NCBI GenBank assembly: GCA_013696905.1
Contig: JACCXP010000246.1
Coordinates: 1-9,476, forward strand
Direction of reading: 5' to 3'
Length of the DNA: 9,476 bases
DNA from: Thermoleophilaceae bacterium
GTDB lineage: Bacteria; Actinomycetota; Thermoleophilia; Solirubrobacterales; Thermoleophilaceae
Positions within the stretch are counted from its first letter, which is position 1; each line of letters begins with the position of its first letter. The position numbers and the translations under genes were made by a program. Below, piece after piece: positions 1 through 6,525 of the stretch. Below the pieces are notes generated by a model. It was not told where the DNA came from. It did no database searches and saw only the letters and a program-made list of their open reading frames with translations.

Positions 1-213
1 ACGCGTCGAGGGCGTCCCGCCGGTGGCCGCGAGAATGCCCGCGCGCGCCAGCCGCTCGCGCACGCGCGCGCTCTCGCCATCGGCGAACTGCGGGTCGACC
101 GCGGCGCTCAGCACCGACTGCGCGAAGGTGTTGACGCTCTGTCGTCGCTCCGACGCGGCGTCCTTTAGCCGCTCTGCGAGCGCGTCGTCGACTCGAAGGG
201 TCAGCTGGCGCAT
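1..213 (-). CDS. Ribbon-helix-helix antitoxin-like protein, partial (C-terminus beyond left edge)
   Basis: Reading the minus strand from ATG at 213 gives 71 codons with no stop before the window edge. The N-terminus, MRQLTLRVDDALAERLKD, followed by an Arg-rich turn and the helix SVNTFAQSVLSAAV, is the beta-helix-helix pattern of RHH/Arc-type DNA-binding proteins: the strand binds the operator and the two helices form the dimer. Such proteins are usually antitoxins of type II modules that repress their own promoter. A partner toxin would lie to the left, outside the window. An extended -10 (TGC-TACCGT) ends 9 nt before the ATG and there is no clear Shine-Dalgarno, so a near-leaderless mRNA is likely. 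The fold class is fairly sure. The antitoxin role is inferred from the family. Confidence 0.7.
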   Translation of the reverse strand, partial: MRQLTLRVDDALAERLKDAASERRQSVNTFAQSVLSAAVDPQFADGESARVRERLARAGILAATGGTPSTR

Positions 214-222
214 CGTGCAGTC

Positions 223-231
223 ACGGTAGCA
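223..231 (-). promoter_or_regulatory. Extended -10 promoter of the RHH gene
   Basis: On the minus strand this reads TGC TACCGT, matching the extended -10 form TGnTAnnnT. It ends 9 nt before the ATG at 213, so transcription would start at or within a few bases of the start codon. No good -35 hexamer is at the usual distance, as is typical of extended -10 promoters. The same TGCTA core is found before two other genes here (6526-6534 and 8836-8844). Confidence 0.4.
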
Positions 232-315
232 ACCATGATGTCGGAGGGCCGGGCGGCAGCGAGCCAGGCCCTGCGGGGCGGGGCGCCAGCGCACACCTTT
301 GCCGGCCCTGTCGCT

Positions 316-376
316 TACGACAACGAACTTGCACACCGGTCAAGAAGTTTGCGTGCCACACAAGATCGTTGTCGTA
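316..376. repeat. 16-bp imperfect inverted repeat in the 214-423 intergenic gap
   Basis: The left arm TACGACAACGAACTTG (316-331) and right arm CAAGATCGTTGTCGTA (361-376) are inverted complements at 15 of 16 positions, separated by 29 nt. The gap lies between the stop of the helical protein (424) and the start of the RHH gene (213), both on minus. It is visibly less GC-rich than the genes around it. No U-tract follows either arm, so a classical intrinsic terminator is unlikely. It could be an operator with two half sites, a folded 3' end of the upstream mRNA, or a relic of a mobile-element end. The remainder of the 210-bp gap shows no convincing gene. Confidence 0.6.
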
Positions 377-423
377 TATGGCAGCGGGTGTGAGCTGACA
401 ATCGGGCTCAGGTGCGCCTTACC

Positions 424-1002
424 TCAGCGACGGCCGGCGCGGCGATCGACCAACTCCCCGAGCGTCCCCGTCGCCACTCCCAGCCGGCTCGCCACCCAGC
501 CGGCGAGCGAGCGCTCGGCCGGCTTGATCGCGCGGTCTGGATCCGCGGCCATCTGCAGATACGCGCCGCGCACGCGGTCCTTGGCCTTCCCGAGCCGCTT
601 GCGAGCGGAGTTGCAGAAGGCCACCGCATCCGCGTCTCCGCGATGCTCGGCTGCCCGCGCCAGGTAGTCGAGCAGCTCGCGCGCGTGGTGGACGTCCAGC
701 AGTGCCAGACGGACGGCCTGGTTGCGCTCGAGCAAGCGGTCGCCGGCGAGGTTGCGGGCCGCCGCGATCACCCCGCCGAGGCCGGTCGCGAGCGGCCTCC
801 CGTACAGCCCGCGAGGCTCGGTGAATGCCGACAGAGCGTGCAGCAGCGCGCGCGCCGCCGCCGCGCCGGCCACGAGCTCCGACCCCACCCGTTCCCCGGC
901 CAGGCGCCCGCCGAGACGCTGCCAGTGCTCGGCTAGCTGGCGCAGCGACACATACAGCTCGCGGTAGCCGCGGTGCTCGGTCGGGTGGAAGGATGGGCTC
1001 AT
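424..1002 (-). CDS. Conserved-looking helical protein of unknown function (192 aa)
   Basis: I do not recognise a named family. The protein looks almost wholly helical and soluble, with no signal peptide and no membrane segment. It has an Arg/Ala-rich first half, a central stretch (residues about 83-113) carrying RNLAGDRLLERNQAVRLALLDVHHARELL, a single Cys at 130 and a C-terminal KPAERSLAGWVASRLGVATG segment. The start ATG at 1002 (MSPSFHPTEHRGYREL) is chosen because the extension up to 1107 is a low-complexity Pro/Thr/Val run that would overlap the divergent GT2 gene and its promoter. The gene is divergent from the sugar operon with only 22 bp between start codons, which suggests shared control and perhaps a linked role. 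Stop is TGA at 424-426. That it is a real gene is likely. Its function is unknown. Confidence 0.6.
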   Translation of the reverse strand: MSPSFHPTEHRGYRELYVSLRQLAEHWQRLGGRLAGERVGSELVAGAAAARALLHALSAFTEPRGLYGRPLATGLGGVIAAARNLAGDRLLERNQAVRLALLDVHHARELLDYLARAAEHRGDADAVAFCNSARKRLGKAKDRVRGAYLQMAADPDRAIKPAERSLAGWVASRLGVATGTLGELVDRRAGRR

Positions 1003-1012
1003 CGGCGCCGAT
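1001..1012. promoter_or_regulatory. 12-bp perfect palindrome in the divergent promoter region
   Basis: ATCGGCGCCGAT is a perfect 12-bp palindrome occupying half of the 22-bp spacer between the divergent starts (1002 minus, 1025 plus). It touches both the minus start codon and the first base of the plus -10. A dimeric regulator bound here would block both genes. High GC makes short GC palindromes common, so this is only a candidate operator. Confidence 0.3.
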
Positions 1013-1017
1013 AGTCT
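1011..1017. promoter_or_regulatory. Overlapping -10 elements of the divergent pair
   Basis: On the plus strand TAGTCT (1012-1017) fits the TAnnnT -10 pattern and ends 7 nt before GTG at 1025. On the minus strand the hexamer GACTAT (1011-1016) ends 8 nt before ATG at 1002. Both spacings fit leaderless transcripts, and the two -10 elements overlap on opposite strands. The plus element is the better match. The minus one is weak. Confidence 0.4.
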
Positions 1018-1024
1018 CACGCTG

Positions 1025-2095
1025 GTGGAGGCCACGGGCACGACCCCCACGACGGGCGCAGGCGCGCCGAGCAACGGGGGCGGCGGGGTCGAGCTCAGCG
1101 TGGTCATCCCCGTGTACGGCTGCCGCGACTCGCTGGATGCCCTTCACCGCCGACTGACCGCGAGCCTGGAGCAGGTCGGCCAGAACTACGAGATCGTGCT
1201 CGTCGACGATCGCAGCCCCGATGGCTCGTGGGCGACGCTCGAAGAGCTCGCCGCGCGCGACCCTCACGTGCGCGCCTTCCGCCTGTCGCGCAACTTCGGC
1301 CAGCACGCCGCCATCACCGCCGGCCTCGCGCAGAGCAGGGGCCGCTACACGGTCGTGATGGACTGCGATCTCGAGGAGCCGCCCGAGGAGATCCCGCGCC
1401 TCTACGTCAAGGCGCGCGAGGGCTTCGAGATCGTGCACACCCGGCGCACCGGGGGCGAGCGCTCGGCGCTTCGCGGCGCCGCCGGGCGCGTCTACTTCCG
1501 GCTGCGAAACGCGGTGCTCGGCACGCGCACCGGCACCGACCACGGCACCCTCTCGATCCTCTCGCGCAAGGTCGTCGACGCCTTCCTCACGCTGCGCGAC
1601 CGCGACCGCGAGTACCTGATCGCGCTCGACTGGCTCGGCTTCGAGCACGCGACGATCGAGTTCGAGCGCGCCCCCCGCGCCGAAGGCCGCTCCTCCTACT
1701 CCATCGCCCGGTTGCTGCGGGTCGGGCTCGACGGCATGTTCTTCCACACCACGGTGCTGCTGCGCTGGATCGTGCTCACAGGGTTCGCGGTCGCGCTGGC
1801 CGGGGTCGCGCTTGCGGCGTACTGGATCTGGGTCTACCTCACCGCCGACCCGCCGTCCGGCTTCACGAGCGTCGCGGTGCTCGTCGTGCTGCTGTCCGGC
1901 TTCATCATCGTGTCGATCGGCGTCACCGGCCTCTACGTCGGGCGGATCTTCGAGCAGGTGAAGTCGCGACCGCTGTTCATCGTCGACGCCACCACGACCG
2001 GGGAGGCCCCGGGCGCGCTGACCGACGAGGTCGCGCTCGAGCGGGCGCTGTCCGAGCGCGCCGGCGAGGCGGCGCGGGCGCGATACGGCCAGTGA
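1025..2095 (+). CDS. GT2 glycosyltransferase, polyprenyl-phosphate sugar synthase type (ArnC/GtrB/PpgS-like)
   Basis: This 356-aa protein has a cytosolic GT-A domain followed by two membrane helices (about 247-272 and 281-305), the architecture of enzymes that move a sugar from a nucleotide onto polyprenyl phosphate at the inner face of the membrane. Visible motifs are SVVIPVYG (25-32), the nucleotide-binding DDRSPDGSW (61-69), LSRNFGQHAAITAGL (87-101), the metal-binding DCDLEEPPEEIP (113-124; the usual QDPPE reads EEPPE) and GRSSYS (221-226). The tail VGRIFEQVKSRPLFIV (305-320) is typical of the subgroup. GTG at 1025 is used: the -10 TAGTCT lies just before it and no Shine-Dalgarno is seen. 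It is the first gene of a five-gene operon, and its TGA overlaps the next GTG by 4 bp. The sugar donor is not readable from the sequence. Context points to the WecE product or a derivative. Confidence 0.88.
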   Translation: MEATGTTPTTGAGAPSNGGGGVELSVVIPVYGCRDSLDALHRRLTASLEQVGQNYEIVLVDDRSPDGSWATLEELAARDPHVRAFRLSRNFGQHAAITAGLAQSRGRYTVVMDCDLEEPPEEIPRLYVKAREGFEIVHTRRTGGERSALRGAAGRVYFRLRNAVLGTRTGTDHGTLSILSRKVVDAFLTLRDRDREYLIALDWLGFEHATIEFERAPRAEGRSSYSIARLLRVGLDGMFFHTTVLLRWIVLTGFAVALAGVALAAYWIWVYLTADPPSGFTSVAVLVVLLSGFIIVSIGVTGLYVGRIFEQVKSRPLFIVDATTTGEAPGALTDEVALERALSERAGEAARARYGQ

Positions 2096-2766
2096 GCGCG
2101 CGCGAGCAGATGGACCGCGAGCGCTTCTTCGCCTCGCTCGACTCCTACTTCGAGCGCACGCTCGCAGAGCACGGCGCGACGCCGAAGGGAGTCGACTGGA
2201 ACTCGACCGCGGCGCAGCAGCTTCGCTTCGGGCAGCTCCTGCGGGTGGTCGATCCGGGTGCGCCGTTCTCACTGGTCGACTACGGCTGCGGCTACGGCGC
2301 GCTCGTGCCCTACCTCGAGCAGCGCGGGCTCGACTTCACCCTCCAGGGCTTCGACGTCTCGGAGCGCATGCTCGACCACGCGCGAGCGTTGTACGACCGC
2401 CCGGGAGCGGTGGCCTTCACGTCAGTCGAGGAGGACCTCGCCCCGGCCGACTACGCGCTCGCGAGTGGTGTCTTCAACCTGCGGATCGACGTCGACGACG
2501 ACGCCTGGACGGCCTACGCGCTCGAGACGATCGACTCGCTGGACCGCCTCTCGCGGCGGGGCTTCGCGTTCAACATGCTGACGATGTACTCGGATCGCGA
2601 GCGCATGCGCGAGGACCTCTACTACGGCGACCCGTCGCTCTTCTTCGCCTACTGCAAGGAGCACTGCTCGCGCAACGTCGCGCTGCTGCACGACTACGAC
2701 CTCTACGAGTTCACGATCCTCGTGCGCAAGAGCGAGTCCTCCGCCCCCACTCCCGCCGGGCGATGA
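2092..2766 (+). CDS. Class I SAM-dependent methyltransferase
   Basis: This 224-aa protein has the Rossmann motif I DYGCGYGALVPYLE (63-76), an acidic motif II at GFDVSERML (87-95) and ASGVFNLR (124-131) in the motif-IV position. These are the SAM-binding signatures of class I methyltransferases, with no extra domain. The starting GTG overlaps the GT2 stop (GTGA), which implies translational coupling. An ATG at 2110 is an alternative start. Its own stop overlaps the ATG of the WbqC gene. Placed between a sugar transferase and WbqC/WecE genes, it most likely methylates the sugar or its amino group. O- versus N-methylation cannot be told from sequence. Confidence 0.85.
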   Translation: MSAREQMDRERFFASLDSYFERTLAEHGATPKGVDWNSTAAQQLRFGQLLRVVDPGAPFSLVDYGCGYGALVPYLEQRGLDFTLQGFDVSERMLDHARALYDRPGAVAFTSVEEDLAPADYALASGVFNLRIDVDDDAWTAYALETIDSLDRLSRRGFAFNMLTMYSDRERMREDLYYGDPSLFFAYCKEHCSRNVALLHDYDLYEFTILVRKSESSAPTPAGR

Positions 2767-3515
2767 GCGCGGCGCCGGCAAGGCGCGTGGCGATCGTGCA
2801 GTCGAGCTACATCCCGTGGAAGGGCTACTTCGACCTGATCGACCGCTGCGACGAGTTCGTCCTCTACGACAACGTCCAGTACACGCGCCGCGACTGGCGA
2901 AACCGCAACCGCATCAAGACCGCGCGCGGGGTGCGCTGGCTGACGATCCCCGTGCGCAGCAAGGGCCGCTACCTCCAGCGGATCGACGAGACCGAGATCG
3001 AGGACCCCGGCTGGGCGCGCAGCCACTGGGCTCAGGTCGCGCAGAGCTACGCGGGCGCCGAGCACTTCGACGACCACCGCGAGCGCATCGAGGAGCTCTA
3101 CGCCGTGGCGGCCAAGGAGACGATGCTGGTGCGCGTCAACGAGCTCTTCATCCGCGCGCTGTGCGAGCTGCTCGGGATCGAGACGCGGGTGTCGCGACTG
3201 CCCGACTCGGCGCTCGCGGGCGCCGGCCCGACGGAGCGCCTCGTGAGCGCCTGCCGAGCGCTCGGGGCGAGCGAGTACGTCTCGGGCCCTGCGGCACGCT
3301 CGTATCTCGATGTCGAGCGCTTCGATCAAGCCGGGGTCTCCGTCTCCTGGATGGACTACTCCGACTACCCGGAGTACCCGCAACCCTTCCCGCCCTTCGA
3401 GCACGGTGTCAGCGTGCTCGACCTGCTGTTCTGCACCGGGCCGCTAGGGTTCGCGGCCATTCGGGCCAGCAGCGCCGTAGTCACCGTGCCCCACCACCGT
3501 GTTGAGACGCCATAG
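2763..3515 (+). CDS. WbqC-family protein
   Basis: This 250-aa protein carries the family signature near the N-terminus: AIVQSSYIPWKGYFDLID (10-27), YDNVQYTRRDWRNRNRIK (35-52) and the C-terminal SWMDYSDYPEYPQPFPPF (195-212), then GVSVLDLLFCTGP (215-227). WbqC-like proteins occur in O-antigen and other surface-glycan clusters, often beside WecE or FdtB-type transaminases. I know of no firmly established reaction for the family. A role in modifying the amino group of a 4-amino sugar is a reasonable inference from context only. The last about 20 residues are poor in recognisable motif. It starts with ATG overlapping the methyltransferase TGA (ATGA). Confidence 0.85.
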   Translation: MSAAPARRVAIVQSSYIPWKGYFDLIDRCDEFVLYDNVQYTRRDWRNRNRIKTARGVRWLTIPVRSKGRYLQRIDETEIEDPGWARSHWAQVAQSYAGAEHFDDHRERIEELYAVAAKETMLVRVNELFIRALCELLGIETRVSRLPDSALAGAGPTERLVSACRALGASEYVSGPAARSYLDVERFDQAGVSVSWMDYSDYPEYPQPFPPFEHGVSVLDLLFCTGPLGFAAIRASSAVVTVPHHRVETP

Positions 3516-3519
3516 CGCC

Positions 3520-3882
3520 ATGGGCTACGTCTGGGTGCTCGCGACAGTCCTGCTCACCGTCTACGGCCAGCTCGTGTTCAAGTGGCAGATCGACGAGGCC
3601 GGCTCGATTCCGCCGGGGACGGGCGCGAAGGTCGGCTATGCCGTCGGGCTGCTGCTGAACCCCTGGGTGATCAGCGTCTTCGCCGCGGCGCTGATCGCCT
3701 CGCTCACATGGGGTGCGGCGCTGACCACCTTCGAGCTGTCGTTCGCCTACCCCTTCATGAGCCTTTCGTTCGCCTTCGTGCTGCTGCTGAGCGTCGTCTT
3801 CTTCGCCGAGGCCCTGACCGTGGCGAAGCTCGTCGGCGTCGCACTGATCATGGCGGGCGTCGTGATCGGCTCGCAGACATGA
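3520..3882 (+). CDS. Small four-helix DMT/SMR-type membrane protein (EamA/ArnE-ArnF-like)
   Basis: This 120-aa protein has four predicted membrane segments (about 2-22, 38-60, 68-94, 103-118), the size and layout of small multidrug-resistance and ArnE/ArnF-type half-flippases. Inside an operon with a polyprenyl-phosphate GT2, a role in turning the lipid-linked sugar to the outer face is the best inference. A drug exporter is possible but fits the context less well. Only one such gene is present, so a homodimer is likely. ATG at 3520, 4 nt after the WbqC stop, is preferred because MGYVWVLATVLL starts directly with the first helix. GTG at 3499 would add MLRRHSA and overlap the WbqC gene. Neither start has a clear Shine-Dalgarno. 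Confidence 0.75.
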   Translation: MGYVWVLATVLLTVYGQLVFKWQIDEAGSIPPGTGAKVGYAVGLLLNPWVISVFAAALIASLTWGAALTTFELSFAYPFMSLSFAFVLLLSVVFFAEALTVAKLVGVALIMAGVVIGSQT

Positions 3883-5027
3883 CCTACGTGCCCTTCAACA
3901 AGCCCTACGCGACAGGAGCGGAGCTCGGCTATCTGGAGCAGGCGATCGCGGGCGGTCACCTGTCGGGCAACGGCCCCTTCACGCGCCGCTGCAATGCCTG
4001 GCTCGAGCGGCGCACCTCGGTCGCGGCGGCGCTGCTGACCCACTCCGGCACCGCCGCGCTCGAGATGGCCGCGATCCTCGCCGAGATCGGGCCGGGCGAC
4101 GAGGTGATCATGCCCTCGTTCACGTTCGTCTCGACCGCGAACGCGTTCGTGCTGCGGGGCGCGGTGCCGGTGTTCGTAGACGTGCGCGCGGACACGCTCA
4201 ACCTCGACGAGCGCGTGCTCGAGGCGGCGATCACCGAGCGCACGCGGGCGGTCGTGCCGGTCCACTACGCGGGCGTCGGTTGCGAGATGAACGTGATCTC
4301 GGCACTGGCCGCGCGCCACGGCCTGCTCGTGATCGAGGACGCGGCGCACGGGCTCGGCGCGAGCTGGCGCGGGCGTCCGCTCGGCTCGCTCGGGCACATG
4401 GCCGCCCTGTCCTTCCACGAGACGAAGAACGTCTCGTGCGGCGAGGGCGGCGCGCTGCTCCTGTCAGAGCATGACCGGCTTCGCTCCGCCGAGGTCGTGC
4501 ACGAGAAGGGCACCGACCGCTGCCGCTTCCTGCGCGGGGAGGTCGACAAGTACACCTGGGAGGGGATCGGCTCGTCCTATCCCCCGAGCGAGATCAACGC
4601 CGCCTTCCTGTGGGCCCAGCTCGAGGCCGCGGAGCGAATCAACGCCGAGCGCATGCGCGTGTGGGAGCGCTACCACGAGGCGCTCGCGCCGCTCGAGTCG
4701 GGAGGGCTGCTGCGGCGTCCGGTGGTGCCGCCCGAGTGTGCCCACAACGCGCACATGTACTACGTGCTCGTGCCCGACGGTCGGCGGGATGCCTTCATCG
4801 AGGAGCTCGACCGCCGAGAGGTCAACGCCGTCTTCCACTACGTGCCGCTGCACTCCTCGCCGGCTGGGCTCAGGTACGGGCGCGCGAGCGGCGAGCTCGC
4901 CGTGACCGACGACCTGAGCGGGCGACTCGTACGCCTGCCGCTGTGGGTGGGGATGGACGACGTGCAGGTGGAGCACGTGGTGGCATCGGTGACCGAGGCG
5001 CTCGAGCGAGTGCCGGCGGGGGCCTAG
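3879..5027 (+). CDS. wecE: dTDP-4-amino-4,6-dideoxygalactose transaminase (WecE/RffA)
   Basis: This 382-aa protein is a fold-type I PLP aminotransferase of the DegT/DnrJ/EryC1 family. It converts dTDP-4-keto-6-deoxyglucose plus glutamate to dTDP-4-amino-4,6-dideoxygalactose (dTDP-Fuc4N). The subgroup is clear from its many long conserved blocks: VPFNKPYATGAELGYLEQA (4-22), LSGNGPFTRRC (28-38), GDEVIMPSFTFVSTANAFVL (73-92), VPVHYAGVGCEM (126-137), SFHETKN (178-184) with the PLP-binding Lys183, EKGTDRCRFLRGEVDKYTW (209-227), GSSYPPSEINAAFLWAQLE (231-249), CAHNAHMYY (287-295) and VFHYVPLHSSPAG (318-330). ATG overlaps the stop of the small membrane protein (ATGA). Family length is about 375 aa, so it is full length. 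Its TAG overlaps the TAG of the convergent GT-C gene. Confidence 0.93.
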   Translation: MTYVPFNKPYATGAELGYLEQAIAGGHLSGNGPFTRRCNAWLERRTSVAAALLTHSGTAALEMAAILAEIGPGDEVIMPSFTFVSTANAFVLRGAVPVFVDVRADTLNLDERVLEAAITERTRAVVPVHYAGVGCEMNVISALAARHGLLVIEDAAHGLGASWRGRPLGSLGHMAALSFHETKNVSCGEGGALLLSEHDRLRSAEVVHEKGTDRCRFLRGEVDKYTWEGIGSSYPPSEINAAFLWAQLEAAERINAERMRVWERYHEALAPLESGGLLRRPVVPPECAHNAHMYYVLVPDGRRDAFIEELDRREVNAVFHYVPLHSSPAGLRYGRASGELAVTDDLSGRLVRLPLWVGMDDVQVEHVVASVTEALERVPAGA

Positions 5028-6475
5028 GGCCGCTCCAGAACCACCGCATGCGGGAAGAGCCCCAGCTCCTCCACAAGCGCGGCCTCGCCCACGGGCCGCG
5101 GGGGATCGGAGCGATAGCGGACGACCGTGAGCTTCTGGACCGTCCGCCGGTCGAAGAGACGAAAGCCCGGAACGGGCGGCCGTGGCGGAGGCGCCCCGGC
5201 GACCGTGTTGCCGATCAGGACGAGCTCGCTGACGCGCACCGCCGGCGCGATCGCCTCCTCCACGCGGTGCCCGTAGGCCTGCACGGGCTCGCGGCTGAAG
5301 GACGTGAACGCGAGCACGCGCGGCGCGGAGGGGCGCCCGAGGACGGCTGAGGCGGCGCGCCAGTCGTCTCGCTGGAGCCGCGGGGTGGCGAACACGAGCG
5401 CGTTCACCGCCACCGAGCCGAGGCACAACGCGGCGAGCGCGACCGAGCCGACCCGGCCCGCCCGACGCACGCCGAAGCCGGCCGCCAGGCCGACGATCAA
5501 CGGCACCGCCACCACCATCAGGTGCCGGAAGGTGAAGAAGTCGAGGCCCCCGAACGCAAGCGCGAGCGGCACCAGGAGCGTGGCGGCGGCGAGCAGGAGG
5601 GCGAGCGCTGCCCCGCGCCGCTCGCGGGAGTCTCCCCGCGCCGCGAGCAGCGCGAGACTCAGGGCGAGCAGCAACGCAGGCAGCGGCCAGGCCGGGTTCT
5701 CCGCGCTCTGCCACCCGGCCGAGTACTTCTCGGGGAAGTCGAGCAGCCGCGCCGACAGCGGGATCCGCCCGATCCAGGTCGCTCCGCCGCTCGCGAGCTG
5801 AGTGAGCGCGAGCGGGAGCAGCGCGAAGCCGGTCGCGCCCACCAGCGCCACGGCGAGCGCCGCCCCGGCGCGCCGCCCGCGCGGCGAGCGTGCGAGCAGC
5901 CACAGCGCCTCCGGTGCGACGAGGAAGGCCGCGAAGTAGTGCGTCGCGAGCGCGAGCGCGGAGACGATCGCCCAGCCGGCGAGCGTGCGGCCCCTCGCCC
6001 CCGCCTCGAGCGCGCGCGTGAAGAGCAGGAACGAGACCCCCCCGAGCAGGATCACGAGCGCGTAGGGGCGCGCCTCCTGCGAGTAGTAGACGAGCAGCGG
6101 GCTGACCGCCACGAGCGCCGCCGCGGCGAGGCCCGAGCGGCGCGAGACGAGCTGCGCGCCCGCCGCGTAGGCCACCGGCACGGTCAGCGTGCCGATCAGC
6201 GCCGAGAGCGAGCGCAGGCCGACCTCGCCGGTGCCGAACGGCCGCGACCAGGCCCAGGCGAGCACGAAGTAGAGCGGCGGCGCGAGCTCCTGGGACGGCA
6301 GCCGCGCGAGCGTGGCGGCGAGCGAAGGGCGCAGGTCGTCGACGACCGTCACCGCCTCGTCGAACCAGAACGACTGGAGGTCGAGCGTCGGGAAGCGCAG
6401 CAGCGCGGCGAGCGCGCAGAGGGCCAGCAGAGGTGCCGCGAGCACGGCGCGGCGAGGACGCTCGGAGGTGGCCAC
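5024..6475 (-). CDS. GT-C family (GT39/ArnT-like) integral-membrane glycosyltransferase
   Basis: This 483-aa protein has about ten hydrophobic helices through residue 380 and a soluble, likely extracytoplasmic, tail. After the first helix comes the GT-C acidic pair in SFWFDEAVT (35-43; Asp39-Glu40). It is followed by APPLYFVLAWAW (65-76), YYSQEARPYAL (130-140) and, near the C-terminus, RDDWRAASAVLG, all typical of bacterial GT39-family proteins that take sugar from a polyprenyl-phosphate donor on the outer face. It is the natural last enzyme for the sugar made by the neighbouring operon, though it is transcribed toward it. The start is GTG at 6475 (MATSERPRR), with no in-frame ATG nearby and no obvious Shine-Dalgarno. 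The acceptor (wall glycan, lipid or protein) is unknown. Confidence 0.85.
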   Translation of the reverse strand: MATSERPRRAVLAAPLLALCALAALLRFPTLDLQSFWFDEAVTVVDDLRPSLAATLARLPSQELAPPLYFVLAWAWSRPFGTGEVGLRSLSALIGTLTVPVAYAAGAQLVSRRSGLAAAALVAVSPLLVYYSQEARPYALVILLGGVSFLLFTRALEAGARGRTLAGWAIVSALALATHYFAAFLVAPEALWLLARSPRGRRAGAALAVALVGATGFALLPLALTQLASGGATWIGRIPLSARLLDFPEKYSAGWQSAENPAWPLPALLLALSLALLAARGDSRERRGAALALLLAAATLLVPLALAFGGLDFFTFRHLMVVAVPLIVGLAAGFGVRRAGRVGSVALAALCLGSVAVNALVFATPRLQRDDWRAASAVLGRPSAPRVLAFTSFSREPVQAYGHRVEEAIAPAVRVSELVLIGNTVAGAPPPRPPVPGFRLFDRRTVQKLTVVRYRSDPPRPVGEAALVEELGLFPHAVVLERP

Positions 6476-6525
6476 GGGCCGCAGGTTGGCACAGGCGGCA
6501 GCGCCCTCGAGCGCTCCTGACCGGC

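Noticed and set aside
299..667. Plus-strand frame covering the intergenic gap and the end of the helical protein gene
   Set aside because: It has no motif or promoter, and most of it is antisense to the 424-1002 gene.
1228..2091. Longer start for the methyltransferase frame inside the GT2 gene
   Set aside because: The upstream part is Arg-rich shadow sequence. The GTG at 2092 overlaps the GT2 stop and leads directly into a normal-length methyltransferase.
419..2272. Long minus-strand open frame of 617 codons opposite the GT2 gene
   Set aside because: It is dominated by Arg/Ala/Gly/Pro with no domain, and it lies antisense to a GT2 gene with all family motifs. In such GC-rich DNA, long shadow frames are expected.
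4464..5903. Minus-strand frame of 479 codons spanning wecE and part of the GT-C gene
   Set aside because: It is Arg/Ala-rich low complexity, overlaps two well-supported genes, and has no recognisable motif.
5522..6520. Plus-strand frame of 332 codons, Arg/Glu/Gln-rich, possibly coiled coil
   Set aside because: It is the complement of the GT-C membrane protein; hydrophobic codons read backwards give this charged composition.
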